Of a DNA stretch of 64,000 nt, positions 1 to 10,400 are shown piece by piece (position 1 is the first letter of the stretch; every line of letters begins with the position of its first letter). The notes beneath the pieces were generated by a model, which was given only the letters and a program-made list of their open reading frames with translations, did not search any database and was not told the DNA's origin. The stretch lies in contig NZ_CP006569.1 in NCBI RefSeq assembly GCF_000517425.1, positions 186,001 to 250,000 on the forward strand. Reading direction: 5' to 3'. A program made the position numbers and the translations under genes. This DNA comes from Sodalis praecaptivus. Its GTDB lineage: Bacteria > Pseudomonadota > Gammaproteobacteria > Enterobacterales > Enterobacteriaceae.

Positions 1-2906
1 CCGTTGCGGTTACGCCTGATTATGCCGAAGTCGCCAAACTGAGCGACCAGTGGCTGGCGCCAAAGCAAGGTACCGACAGCGCCTTGGCCCTGGCGATGGG
101 GCATGTGTTACTCACCGAGTTTCATTTGCAAAATCCCAGCGAATACTTCCTGAATTATGTCCGGCGCTATACCGATATGCCGCTACTGGTGGTGCTTGAT
201 GCACGTGAAGACGGCAGTTTCGTCCCGGGCCGCCAGCTGCGCGCGGCCGATTTGGTGAATAACCTCGGCGAGGAGAATAATCCGCAATGGAAAACCGTCG
301 CCTTCGACAGCGCGGGTGAATTAGCGGTGCCGAATGGCTCGATCGGTTTTCGCTGGGGGGAAACGGGGAAATGGAATCTTGAACAGAAAGCCAACGGTCA
401 GGCGACCGAGTGGCTGCTCAGCCTGCTTGAGCAGCGCGATGACGTGCTGGATGTGGCTTTTGCGTATTTTGGCGGGCTGGAGAACCCGCATTTTCGTCAT
501 GTGAAGCAAGACGCCATCCTGGTGCATAAACTGCCGGTAAAATTTCTGCGGCTGGCCGACGGTTCCCGGGTGCCGGTCACCACGGTTTATGATCTTACCC
601 TCGCCAATTACGGCGTCGATCGCGGTCTTGATGACAACAACTGCGCGCGCGGCTATCACGAGATACGCGCCTATTCACCGGCATGGGCCGAGCAGATTTG
701 CGGCGTCCCGCGTGAGCAGATCGCGCAAATCGCCCGTGAGTTTGGCGCCAGCGCCCATAAAACCCATGGCCGGGCGATGATCATCCTCGGTGCGGGCATC
801 AACCACTGGTATCACATGGATATGAGCTACCGCGCGCTGATCAACATGCTGATTTTTTGTGGCTGCGTCGGCCAGAGCGGCGGCGGCTGGGCGCACTATG
901 TCGGTCAGGAGAAACTTCGGCCGCAAACGGGATGGCTGCCGCTGGCCTTTGCGCTCGATTGGCATCGTCCGCCGCGTCAGATGAATAGCACCTCCTTTTT
1001 CTACAATCACGCCAGCCAATGGCGTTATGAGAAATTGCAGGCGCAGGCGCTGCTGTCGCCGCTGGCGGATGCCGGGGACTATGCGGGTCATTTGCTCGAT
1101 TTTAACGTGCGCGCCGAGCGCATGGGCTGGTTGCCCTCTTCGCCGCAGCTCAATGTTAATCCGCTGTACATCGCCGCCAAAGCACGGCTGGCCGGGCAAT
1201 CAGCCGAAGATTGGACCGCGTGTGCGCTTAAATCGGGCGAACTGCGTATGGCCTGCGAACAGCCGGAGAGCGGCAACAATCATCCGCGCAATATGTTTAT
1301 TTGGCGCTCCAACCTGTTGGGTTCCTCCGGCAAAGGGCATGAATACATGCTGCGCTATCTGCTCGGTGCCGAAAGCGGCATACAGGGTGAACCGCTGACG
1401 GATGAGGCGCTTATGCCTAAGGAAGTGGAGTGGCGCACGGCAGCGCTTGAAGGGAAATTGGACTTGCTGGTCACGCTCGACTTCCGCATGTCGAGTACCT
1501 GCCTGTTCTCCGACATCGTCCTTCCTACTGCCACCTGGTATGAAAAAGACGACATGAACACCTCCGACATGCATCCGTTTATCCACCCGCTTTCCGCCGC
1601 GGTCGATCCGGCGTGGGAGTCGAAAAGCGATTGGGAGATTTACAAGGGTATCGCCAAAACCTTTTCGCAGCTGTGCGTCGGCCATCTCGGTGTTGAAACC
1701 GATGTCGTGCTGCAACCTATTCAGCATGACACCCCGGCCGAACTGGCCCAGGGCGGTGACATCCGCGACTGGAAAAAAGGGGAGTGCGATCTGATCCCCG
1801 GCCAGACCGCGCCGCATATCATCAGCGTGCAGCGTGATTATCCGGCGACCTATGAACGCTTCACCGCCGTCGGCCCGCTGCTGGAACAGCTCGGCAACGG
1901 CGGCAAGGGCATACGCTGGAATACCGATAAAGAAGTCGAGCTATTACGCCAGCTGAATCATGTCAAATCAAACGGGCCGGCCAAGGGACAACCGCAGCTC
2001 AATAGCGCGATTGATGCCGCCGAGATGATTCTCACGCTGGCGCCGGAAACCAACGGTCGGGTGGCGGTAAAAGCCTGGCGGGCGCTGAGTGAATTTACCG
2101 GCCGCGATCACGCGCACCTGGCGCGGCCAAAAGAGGAGGAAAAAATCCGCTTTCGCGATATTCAGGCGCAGCCGCGCAAAATCATCTCTAGCCCAACCTG
2201 GTCGGGGCTGGAAGCTGAGCACGTCGCCTATAACGCCGGCTACACCAACGTGCATGAATTGATACCGTGGCGCACGCTAAGCGGTCGTCAGCAGTTGTAT
2301 CAGGACCATCCGTGGATGCGCGCCTTCGGTGAAAGTCTGGTGGCTTATCGTCCGCCGGTGGATACGCGCAGCCTGGCTGGTCTACAGCATATTCCCGCCA
2401 ACGGATTCCCGGAGAAGGCGCTGAACTTCCTGACGCCGCACCAGAAATGGGGCATCCACTCCACCTACAGCGACAACCTGCTGATGCTGACGTTGTCGCG
2501 CGGTGGGCCCATCGTCTGGATGAGCGAGAGCGATGCCCGTGAACTTGGCATAGCCGACAACGACTGGATTGAAGCCTTCAACGCTAACGGCGCGCTGACG
2601 GCGCGTGCGGTGGTCAGTCAACGCATACCGGCGGGAATGACGATGATGTACCACGCGCAGGAGCGTTTAATAAACCTCCCCGGTTCGGAAGTCACCGGCA
2701 TGCGCGGCGGGATCCATAATTCGGTGACGCGCGTCTGCCCGAAACCGACCCACATGATAGGCGGCTACGCGCAACTGGCATACGGTTTCAATTATTACGG
2801 TACCGTCGGGTCCAATCGCGATGAATTCATCATGATACGCAAAATGAAGCGGGTGAACTGGCTGGACGATGAGGGCCGCGATGGGGTCCAGGAGGCGACG
2901 AGATGA
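1..2906 (+). CDS. narZ: Respiratory nitrate reductase Z, alpha subunit (5' truncated by window edge)
   Basis: Catalytic molybdenum (bis-MGD) subunit of membrane nitrate reductase; it reduces nitrate to nitrite on the cytoplasmic face, fed with electrons by the beta subunit. The frame is open from base 3, so only about 968 C-terminal residues of a roughly 1247-residue family are present; the N-terminal Fe-S motif lies outside. Compared from memory, the choice of residues follows E. coli NarZ rather than NarG (for example LRMACEQPES, SGIQGEPL, HIPANGFPEKALNF, and the tail MKRVNWLDDEGRD). It overlaps narY by 4 bp (ATGA), so the subunits are translationally coupled. The family identity is certain; the Z rather than G assignment is strong but made from memory. 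Confidence 0.95.
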   Translation, partial: VAVTPDYAEVAKLSDQWLAPKQGTDSALALAMGHVLLTEFHLQNPSEYFLNYVRRYTDMPLLVVLDAREDGSFVPGRQLRAADLVNNLGEENNPQWKTVAFDSAGELAVPNGSIGFRWGETGKWNLEQKANGQATEWLLSLLEQRDDVLDVAFAYFGGLENPHFRHVKQDAILVHKLPVKFLRLADGSRVPVTTVYDLTLANYGVDRGLDDNNCARGYHEIRAYSPAWAEQICGVPREQIAQIAREFGASAHKTHGRAMIILGAGINHWYHMDMSYRALINMLIFCGCVGQSGGGWAHYVGQEKLRPQTGWLPLAFALDWHRPPRQMNSTSFFYNHASQWRYEKLQAQALLSPLADAGDYAGHLLDFNVRAERMGWLPSSPQLNVNPLYIAAKARLAGQSAEDWTACALKSGELRMACEQPESGNNHPRNMFIWRSNLLGSSGKGHEYMLRYLLGAESGIQGEPLTDEALMPKEVEWRTAALEGKLDLLVTLDFRMSSTCLFSDIVLPTATWYEKDDMNTSDMHPFIHPLSAAVDPAWESKSDWEIYKGIAKTFSQLCVGHLGVETDVVLQPIQHDTPAELAQGGDIRDWKKGECDLIPGQTAPHIISVQRDYPATYERFTAVGPLLEQLGNGGKGIRWNTDKEVELLRQLNHVKSNGPAKGQPQLNSAIDAAEMILTLAPETNGRVAVKAWRALSEFTGRDHAHLARPKEEEKIRFRDIQAQPRKIISSPTWSGLEAEHVAYNAGYTNVHELIPWRTLSGRQQLYQDHPWMRAFGESLVAYRPPVDTRSLAGLQHIPANGFPEKALNFLTPHQKWGIHSTYSDNLLMLTLSRGGPIVWMSESDARELGIADNDWIEAFNANGALTARAVVSQRIPAGMTMMYHAQERLINLPGSEVTGMRGGIHNSVTRVCPKPTHMIGGYAQLAYGFNYYGTVGSNRDEFIMIRKMKRVNWLDDEGRDGVQEATR

Positions 2907-4441
2907 AAATTCGCGCGCAAATCGGCATGGTGCTTAATCTCGATAAATGTATCGGCTGCCACACCTGCTCGGTCACCTGCAAAAACGTCTGGACTAGCCG
3001 CGAGGGAGTGGAGTACGCCTGGTTTAACAACGTCGAAACCAAACCCGGCATCGGTTATCCGAACGCGTGGGAAGATCAGCAAAAATGGCGGGGGGGCTGG
3101 CTGCGCAAAATTAACGGTCGACTCCTACCGCGCCTGGGGCATCGCGCATCGGTGCTGTCTAACCTCTTCGCCAACCCGGTAGTACCGGGCATAGATGATT
3201 ATTATGAGCCGTTTACCTATGACTACCAAACGCTGCACAACGCTAAAGCCGGCCATGCTCAGCCGACGGCGCGCCCGCGGTCGTTGATTAGCGGTGAGCG
3301 CATGGACAACATTGTCGGCGGCCCCAACTGGGAAGAGCTGCTGGGTGGCGAGTTTAGCCAACGTGCGGCGGACAGTAACTTTGCCCGGCTGCAAAAAGAA
3401 ATCTACGGCCAGTTCGAGCACACGTTCATGCTGTATCTGCCGCGCCTGTGTGAACACTGTCTTAACCCCAGCTGTGTCGCCACCTGCCCGAGCGGCGCCA
3501 TCTACAAGCGCGAAGAAGACGGAATCGTGCTCATCGACCAGGATAGATGCCGTGGCTGGCGTATGTGCATCAGCGGTTGTCCGTACAAGAAAATCTACTT
3601 CAACTGGAAAAGCGGCAAGTCTGAAAAATGCCTTTTCTGTTATCCCCGCATTGAGTCCGGCATGCCAACCCTCTGCGCGGAAACCTGCGTTGGCCGTATT
3701 CGCTATCTCGGCGTGTTGCTGTATGACGCGGATAGCATTGCCGACGCCGCCGGCACCGAAGCAGAGCACCGACTGTATGAGCGCCAGCGCGAGATATTTT
3801 TAGATCCCGGCGATCCCGCCGTGGTTGCACAAGCGCGCAAGCAGGGCATTACGCAAAATGTGATTGACGCGGCGCAGGCGTCGCCCGTCTGGAAATTGGC
3901 CGTGGACTGGCAGTTGGCGCTGCCGCTGCACCCGGAATATCGCACGTTGCCCATGGTGTGGTATGTACCGCCGTTATCGCCCATCCAATCGGTGGCCGAT
4001 AGCGGCGGGCTGCAGCACGCCAACGGCGTCCTACCCGACGTCGAAAGTTTGCGCATTCCCGTGCAGTATCTCGCCAATATGCTGACCGCAGGGGATACCG
4101 TCCCCGTGTTGCGTGCTCTAAAGCGCCTGATGGCGATGCGTCATTACAAACGCTCACAAACCGTGGACGGCGTGACGGATACGCGCGCGCTGCAAGAGGT
4201 GGGTCTAAGTGCAACGCAGGCGGAGGAGATGTACCGCTATTTGGCCATTGCGAATGACGAAGATCGTTTTGTCATCCCCAGCAGCCATCGTGAGCTTGCG
4301 CGCGACGCCTTCTGGCAACGCAACGGCTGCGGTTTCAGTTTTGGCGACGGCTGTCACGGCAGCGACAGTCGATTCAACCTGTTCAACAGCCGGCGGATTG
4401 ATGCCATCGATGTAAGCGATAAAAGCGGAGGTGGCGGATGA
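2903..4441 (+). CDS. narY: Nitrate reductase Z, beta (iron-sulfur) subunit
   Basis: Electron-transfer subunit that carries four Fe-S clusters between the cytochrome b subunit and NarZ. The 512 residues match the family length. Cys motifs are visible at CIGCHTCSVTC near residue 16, CEHCLNPSCVATC near 184, CRGWRMC near 217 (Trp replaces a Cys, as expected for the [3Fe-4S] cluster), and CLFCYPRIE with CAETC near 244-263. The C-terminus GCGFSFGDGCHGSDSRFNLF is typical of NarY; NarH ends differently. The start overlaps narZ by 4 bp and the stop overlaps narW by 4 bp, so this is the second gene of a tightly packed four-gene operon. Confidence 0.95.
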   Translation: MKIRAQIGMVLNLDKCIGCHTCSVTCKNVWTSREGVEYAWFNNVETKPGIGYPNAWEDQQKWRGGWLRKINGRLLPRLGHRASVLSNLFANPVVPGIDDYYEPFTYDYQTLHNAKAGHAQPTARPRSLISGERMDNIVGGPNWEELLGGEFSQRAADSNFARLQKEIYGQFEHTFMLYLPRLCEHCLNPSCVATCPSGAIYKREEDGIVLIDQDRCRGWRMCISGCPYKKIYFNWKSGKSEKCLFCYPRIESGMPTLCAETCVGRIRYLGVLLYDADSIADAAGTEAEHRLYERQREIFLDPGDPAVVAQARKQGITQNVIDAAQASPVWKLAVDWQLALPLHPEYRTLPMVWYVPPLSPIQSVADSGGLQHANGVLPDVESLRIPVQYLANMLTAGDTVPVLRALKRLMAMRHYKRSQTVDGVTDTRALQEVGLSATQAEEMYRYLAIANDEDRFVIPSSHRELARDAFWQRNGCGFSFGDGCHGSDSRFNLFNSRRIDAIDVSDKSGGGG

Positions 4442-5127
4442 GAATCTTAAAATTCTTCAGCTTATTGCTTGATTACCCTGATGAAAGTCTATGGGCGCAT
4501 CAGGAAGAACTCCTGGCGCTTGCGGTGCAACAACAGCCGTCCCTATTGCCGTTTCTTCAGCGTTATCTTACCGCCCGACCGCTGGATAAGCAGGCCGACT
4601 GGTGTGCGCTGTTCGAGCGGGGCCGTGCAACGTCGCTGCTTCTGTTCGAGCATGTGCACGCACAATCACGCGACCGCGGCCAGGCAATGGTCGATCTGCT
4701 GGCGCAGTATGAGCAAGCGGGGTTGGCGCTCAAGCGCCGCGAATTACCCGATTATCTGCCGCTGTATTTGGAGTATTTAAGTCTTCGTCCTGCGGGCGAG
4801 GCGCGGCAGGGATTACTGGATATCGCGCCGATTCTGGCGCTGGTCGGCGGCCGCTTGCAACAGCGTCAAAGTGACTACAGCGCGCTGTTTGATGCGCTAT
4901 TGACCCTGGCCAACAGCCCGCTTAGCAGCAATGGCATGGCGCAGCAAATCGCCGGCGAGCCGCGCGATGATACGCGCGATGCGCTGGATGCCGTGTGGGA
5001 AGAAGAACGCGTAACCTTCATGGATGACAACCCTTGTAACAGGAGTGCGGTGCGGCAACATCAGCGGCGCTGTCGTGATGATGTGCAGCCGTATTATCTC
5101 CATCCCACCGCGGGGGGAAAACGCTGA
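4438..5127 (+). CDS. narW: Nitrate reductase assembly chaperone NarW
   Basis: Cytoplasmic TorD-family chaperone that matures the alpha-beta complex before membrane attachment; it is not part of the final enzyme. The 229 residues match the usual length. Conserved blocks [33 protein letters not shown]-like and [14 protein letters not shown] identify the family. The 3' end near residues 195-229 is less conserved but in frame. Its ATG overlaps the narY stop and its TGA overlaps the narV ATG (TGATG), consistent with stoichiometric coupling. NarW rather than NarJ follows from the NRZ-type neighbours. Confidence 0.93.
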   Translation: MRILKFFSLLLDYPDESLWAHQEELLALAVQQQPSLLPFLQRYLTARPLDKQADWCALFERGRATSLLLFEHVHAQSRDRGQAMVDLLAQYEQAGLALKRRELPDYLPLYLEYLSLRPAGEARQGLLDIAPILALVGGRLQQRQSDYSALFDALLTLANSPLSSNGMAQQIAGEPRDDTRDALDAVWEEERVTFMDDNPCNRSAVRQHQRRCRDDVQPYYLHPTAGGKR

Positions 5128-5804
5128 TGCACTATTTAACGATGTGGTTTTTCGACATTTACCCCTATCTGTGCGGCACGGTATTCCTGATAGGCAGCTG
5201 GCTACGCTATGACTACGGGCAATATAGCTGGCGCGCCTCGTCAAGCCAGATGCTGGATAAGCAAGGTATGCGGCTGGCCTCCAACCTCTTTCACCTCGGC
5301 ATTCTCGGCATCTTTTTTGGCCACCTCTTGGGACTACTGACGCCGCACTGGGTTTACCAGCCCTTCCTGTCGATTGCCGTCAAGCAGCAAATGGCGATGG
5401 CGGCCGGCGGCGTCTTTGGCATCATGACGCTCATCGGCGGATTACTGCTGCTGAAACGGCGGTTGACGCACCCGCGCATACGCGCCACCTCCACCCTGAT
5501 GGATAGCGTGATCCTGCTGATGCTGGTGACGCAATGCCTGCTGGGGCTGTTGACCATTCTGTTTTCACGGCGTCATATGGACGGTCACGATATGATGAAA
5601 CTGGTTGACTGGGCGCAGGCGATTGTGACGTTTCACGGTCATGCGTCTGACCATCTGGACGGCGTGGAGTGGGTATACCGCGTGCACTTGGTGTTGGGTA
5701 TGACGCTATTTCTGGTTTTCCCTTTCACCCGGCTGGTGCATGTATGGAGCGCGCCGGTGGGGTATTTAACCCGGCGTTATCAGATTGTGCGTTCGCGTCG
5801 TTAA
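5127..5804 (+). CDS. narV: Nitrate reductase Z, gamma (cytochrome b) subunit
   Basis: Integral membrane diheme cytochrome b subunit; it oxidises quinol at the periplasmic side and passes electrons to NarY. The 225 residues carry five hydrophobic segments. Candidate heme-ligand histidines lie in [17 protein letters not shown] (residues about 52-68) and in [12 protein letters not shown] and RLVHVWSAP near the C-terminus, as in NarI/NarV. Last gene of narZYWV. About 150 bp separate its stop from the convergent end of bcsZ, and no clear rho-independent terminator is visible there. Confidence 0.95.
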   Translation: MHYLTMWFFDIYPYLCGTVFLIGSWLRYDYGQYSWRASSSQMLDKQGMRLASNLFHLGILGIFFGHLLGLLTPHWVYQPFLSIAVKQQMAMAAGGVFGIMTLIGGLLLLKRRLTHPRIRATSTLMDSVILLMLVTQCLLGLLTILFSRRHMDGHDMMKLVDWAQAIVTFHGHASDHLDGVEWVYRVHLVLGMTLFLVFPFTRLVHVWSAPVGYLTRRYQIVRSRR

Positions 5805-5957
5805 CCTCGCATACTCGGCCGGGGGGCGAGGCCTTGCCGGCACCGCGCCTGGCCGCGATTGTTAAGCATCGACGGCGTCTTTTTGCGCAGCGGCCTCCCT
5901 GTGCCTGCTGATGGCCTTCCCTGCCCCGTTGAGCGGCTTAAACGGTGCCGAGCGCCG

Positions 5958-6968
5958 TTATTGGCGCTGTAGCGACCAGTAGGTGAGGAGATGCAGGCTG
6001 GCGGAATAATAGTCCTCATTGTTCTGCAAACGGTCGGTTACCTGAGCGCCGTTGGCCAATATGGCGTCTCGTATGGCCAGCATGCCCGGCGGTAGCATGT
6101 AGTCGGCTTTTTCGCCGCTTTGCACGTCAACCCAGGCCGGCGTACTAAGTCTGTCGTACTGACGCCAATAGGCGATATAAGGCCCCAAGGCCTGGTTGTC
6201 CGGCTGCGCCCAATGGAGGTAAAGCGGAATACGCACCGCGTCGAAACTGAACCGCGCCGGCCAGCGATCGCCGGGGGCTACGCCGCCGTTCGCGTCCAGA
6301 CGCACCCAGTCGGTGGGCAGCCGGGACGTGCCGAAACGCATTTTGCTCAATAATTGCCGGGCGTCGCTGCTGAGTTCATTCCAAATCGGCAGATGACTCT
6401 GTTGATAAAACGCCTGCCAGGCGGGAAAAATAAAGTAGGAGGGGTTAAGGGTCAGCGCGTCGGCCTGCTTAAAGCCCTCCACGCCGGGCAGCAACACTTT
6501 GAGGCCGGCGAACTCCACCACGGTGCGCTGCACAATCGCCTGCTGTAGTGCCTCAGAGGCCTGTAGGTAGTCGGGCTGTCGCCATTTTTGCCCTGCTTGC
6601 AGCAATGCCCAGGCAATCAGCGTATCGCCGTCGGTAGCGTTATTGCGATCCGCCACCGGCGGGGTGCTGGCGGGATCAAAGCGCCAGGCATTCAGGCCGC
6701 TATCCTGCTGGTACAAATGCGCCCGGGTCCACTGATAGAGCAAATCGAATGTCGGCCGGTCGTTATTGTAGACCGCCAACAGCATGCCGAAGCCCTGTCC
6801 TTCCGAATGGCTGACGTTATGATTGCCGGTATCGATAATCCGGCCCTCCGGCAGCAAAAAGCGGTGTTTATATTGCGCCCAGCCGGCGGATTCCGCACGG
6901 GCGCCGCCGGCCAACAGCGTTAGCGTGAGACCGAGCAGACAGGTTAATTGACCGAAACGTTTCATCAC
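5958..6968 (-). CDS. bcsZ: Periplasmic endo-1,4-beta-glucanase of the cellulose synthase operon (GH8)
   Basis: Glycoside hydrolase family 8 endoglucanase that trims nascent cellulose in the periplasm and tunes its export. An N-terminal signal peptide ends around GGARA-ES. The catalytic acid Glu lies in SHSEGQGFGMLLA (residue 55 counted from the second Met) and the conserved DAVRIPLYLHWA block follows near residue 235. Length is 336 residues, slightly shorter than E. coli BcsZ. Start is either GTG at 6968 or ATG at 6965; the AAGGA overlapping the bcsD stop favours the former by spacing. It is the last gene of the operon here, after bcsD, whereas in E. coli it sits between bcsB and bcsC. Confidence 0.93.
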   Translation of the reverse strand: MMKRFGQLTCLLGLTLTLLAGGARAESAGWAQYKHRFLLPEGRIIDTGNHNVSHSEGQGFGMLLAVYNNDRPTFDLLYQWTRAHLYQQDSGLNAWRFDPASTPPVADRNNATDGDTLIAWALLQAGQKWRQPDYLQASEALQQAIVQRTVVEFAGLKVLLPGVEGFKQADALTLNPSYFIFPAWQAFYQQSHLPIWNELSSDARQLLSKMRFGTSRLPTDWVRLDANGGVAPGDRWPARFSFDAVRIPLYLHWAQPDNQALGPYIAYWRQYDRLSTPAWVDVQSGEKADYMLPPGMLAIRDAILANGAQVTDRLQNNEDYYSASLHLLTYWSLQRQ

Positions 6969-6980
6969 GCCATCACATCC

Positions 6981-7463
6981 TTAGCGACTGTTTTCATAGC
7001 AAAAGGTCATCTCGCCGCCGGCGCTGTCCTGCTGCCAGCGCAGCGCGACGTGCCGCTGCCCGCCCTGATCCAACAGCCAGCGCGCATAGGCGCCTTCCAG
7101 AACGGCCGCCAGACCGGCAACCCAGACCGGTTCGCTTTGCCCGGCGGGGGCGGCGGGGGTGGCGCAGTGGCGCAGGCTTAGCGCGGTGGCTTCGGGCGTC
7201 AGGCGGACATAGCCCCAGTGAAAGCAGGACCAAAGCCGATTCAGTCCGTCCTCCAACTCGCCCACCGTGGCGGCGGCAGGCTGCGGGAAACGGCAGGCCA
7301 ACTGCTCCCCCACCAAATTCAGAAACTGACGCTTGTCCTCATCGCCGGCGTTATCGCTGATGCCCGCTATCAGCAGACCCACCAGATCCTGCCAGCCGGG
7401 CTGAGTTTGCCGCTGGCGGTAGTAGTCCAGCGTCGTGGATGTCTGCAGATCTTCCTGCTTCAT
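6981..7463 (-). CDS. bcsD: Cellulose synthase accessory subunit BcsD
   Basis: BcsD forms an octameric periplasmic ring in Komagataeibacter-type systems and helps pack glucan chains; it marks type-I bcs operons and is absent from the E. coli K-12 type. The 160-residue product has family-typical blocks (YYRQRQTQPGWQDLVGLL at the N-terminus, FHWGYVRL in the middle, C-terminal FCYENSR). No signal peptide is seen, as usual for BcsD. Its ATG overlaps the bcsC TAA by one base (TAATG), so translation is probably coupled. Assigned from sequence character plus position; moderately divergent family. Confidence 0.88.
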   Translation of the reverse strand: MKQEDLQTSTTLDYYRQRQTQPGWQDLVGLLIAGISDNAGDEDKRQFLNLVGEQLACRFPQPAAATVGELEDGLNRLWSCFHWGYVRLTPEATALSLRHCATPAAPAGQSEPVWVAGLAAVLEGAYARWLLDQGGQRHVALRWQQDSAGGEMTFCYENSR

Positions 7464-10400
7464 TATGGGCCACCTAAAAGATATTTTAAAAACAACTGCG
7501 CCGAACCTTCGGAATAATCGCCAAAAGTGTCATAACTTAACTGCCCGCCGACGCTCATTTGCGGGTTGATTTTATAGACCCCTTTAGCATGGACGTTATA
7601 GCCGACGCCATGTTCGCTACTGCCGCTGTAATAGGCGTCATCGGCATAGCCATTGGCCACCAGCGACGCCATTTCCGCCTGCATGTCGGGGTCGTTGGGA
7701 TAATAGTCGCTCTTATCCTGATTATAGGATTGATAGCCGATAGCGCCGCCCAACGTCAGATTCCAGTCGTCGAAGGTCTGGATATAGTCAACCGGCAGCG
7801 AGAGGCTGATGTAGTTTTGCGGGCTGAAGTAGCCGCCCTGACCATAGCTGAAATAGCTCAGATTGCGATCAAACGCCATCCAGGTCAGGTTTACTCCGCT
7901 GCGCAGTTCGCGGCCGTCGGCGCGATAGGGACGGAAATAGACCCCCGACGAGGCGTTGATACCGGTGTTGCTTTTGACGTTGTCGCCCAGGTAGCTGTAG
8001 GCGCCCAAACCGGCATATAGGCCAATATCGCCATCGTCATAGGCGTACTGTACGCTGCCGCCGTTGCGCGTTACCTGGCCCCAATGTTTCCCGCTAATCG
8101 CGTCGCGCGCGCCGACGTAGGCCAGCAGACTGTCCGTGACCGCCCGCCGTTCGGCGCGAAAGGTCAACTGGCTGAAGTTCGACAGCCGGGGCGACCATTC
8201 GACGCCGCCCACCCAAGAGGCCAACTCGTTATCGGTGCCGAGCGGCGTCGACCCCACGTCGACTTTGTAGCGTTCGCCCTTTAACGCCAGATTGACCTCG
8301 GTCCCCGTCGCTTTCTGCGCGCCGGAAGAATCGGCGACGTAATCGCCGCTGTTGATGCTATCGCTGGTGGACGTATTGGTCGTGGTGGTCGTGGTGCTGG
8401 TGGCGCCATCGGATCCGGTGGTGGTGGATGTCGTGGTGGTAGAGGTTGTCGCGCCCGCGGCGGCGGTGGCGTTGGCGACCCGCTGGCCCTGCTGTAGCGC
8501 GCCGGTGCCGAAACGATTATTGGCGGAGCCGGAAGAGCTGCCCGCATCCAGAGAAACGGGCGTCACCGTTAGGCTAAGCCGGGCGTTATCGACCGGCGCG
8601 CCGGAAATCGTCAGCGGGGCTTTGACTTCGGTCAAATTGCTCAGGCCGTTTTCGCCGTCGCGGCTGCGCATCGCCACTTCGCCCTCCGCCCAAGTGGCGG
8701 TTTTCTCTCGGACCTGGTTCATCAGATCGTTAATTTGGGTCAGCGTCCGGGTCTCCGGCGTAGCGGTCGGCGTCAGGGCCAGCCTTACTCCGACCGGCGC
8801 CGTGGTGGCGCCGTCGGCCTGCTGCCAGGGCAGTACCGTACCGTAGTTTGAGCCGGTGCGCGCGCTTGCCGTCGCCGCGCGGCTATCGTCGCCAAAAGGA
8901 TTATCGGCGCTTTGCAGACCGCCGACCAGCGGCACCGCGCCGTTGCCGGTGTCGGCCATGCCGATGATCCGGCCTTTGGCGGAGCGCAGCAGCGCCATGG
9001 CCTGGTCGTGATCCCCTTGCGCCTCGGCCACGCGCGCTTCCAGGATCAAGCGGTCCACCGATCGGGGCCCTTGCATGCCGTCGAGCAATTGCCGGGCGCG
9101 CGCGATGTCGCCCTGGGCCAGAGCCGTATTGACCGCGCCTTCCCGCGCGTCGGTATTCTGCGGTTCGCGCGTCAGGACATAATTGAAGACCTTTGCCGCC
9201 TGGGCATTCATCTTACCGCTCTGATACAGGCGCGCCATCGCCAGCATCAGCCCGGTATTCTGCGGGTCGTTTTGCAGCGCGACGATCAATTTATTGTAAG
9301 CGGCGGCATATTGACCGCGTTCGCGCAGCGTATCCGCTTGATTAATCACCGCGCCTTGACGCAGGCGGCTTAACTCAGCCGGTGTACTGGCGGCGACAAT
9401 GGCGGGGTCATTGAGGAAGGCGGCGGCTTCATCGGTCAGCCCCGCCTGGTTCAATACGCCGATTTGCGCGGCGTAATCGCCGATGCCGCCGTGGATCGGC
9501 TGGCGCAGGTTGGTACGTACCAGCGAGACCGCGGTGGTGTTATCCCCCAGCGTTTGCAGACGCTGCGCCAGATTGCCGACGTCGGCCGGCGCCGAAGGGG
9601 GCGTTTGCGCCAGCACGCGCAATGTATTGAGCGCCGCGGTACGATTTCCCTGGGCCCTATAATCGTCGGCATCGGCCATCTGTTGATGAAAGCGCACCCG
9701 GTCGGCCAGATCGCGCACGGCGCGGTTGCGGCGACCCTCCGGGATCCAGGCCAGCCATTGGGCGGCGGTGGCCATACGCCCGGTTTCGCTGGCAAACAGC
9801 GCCGCGGCATACAGATTGTCCACCGGCGCGCCACGCTGGGCAATCGCGCTCATCAGCCCCTGCGCGCGGGCGCTGTCGCCCTGTTGTTGCAGAATACGCG
9901 CCATATCCAGCCGCACCCAGACATTGGTCGGCTGTTTTTGTAGCGCCTCATTCAGCCGCGCCAGCGCCTGCGGCGTATTACCCGCCTGTAACGCCTGCTG
10001 TGCCTGCCTGCGCAGCGGATCCACGCTATTGCCGGCAACCTCGCGCGGGCGTTCATCGGCGGGCAGGGTTTGCAGCAACTGTTGAGCGTCGCGGGGCTTA
10101 TTTTCCTGGCGCAGCGTGTAATACAGGCCCAGCTTGGCATCCTTGTTCTGCGCGTCGTGGCTGAGGATAGTACGATAGGTCTGCTCCGCGCCGCTGAGAT
10201 CGTTTTGCCGGCGCTGTACGTCAGCGCGGAACAGCGCCGCCGCCAACCCCTTATCGCCCTCCGCCTGGGCGAGCGGCGCGCTGAGCGTCAGCGCCTGACT
10301 CAGATTGCCGGCGGCGGCGGCCGCCTTCGCTTGATTCAAGGCGCCATAGAACTTGGCGTCCTGCGCCAGCGAGGCCCATTGGGCGCTGTTGGCGCCGCCC

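Noticed and set aside
1-5804. Naming the nitrate reductase narGHJI
   Set aside because: Residue choices in alpha and beta subunits, notably the beta C-terminus GCGFSFGDGCHGSD, follow the NRZ type.
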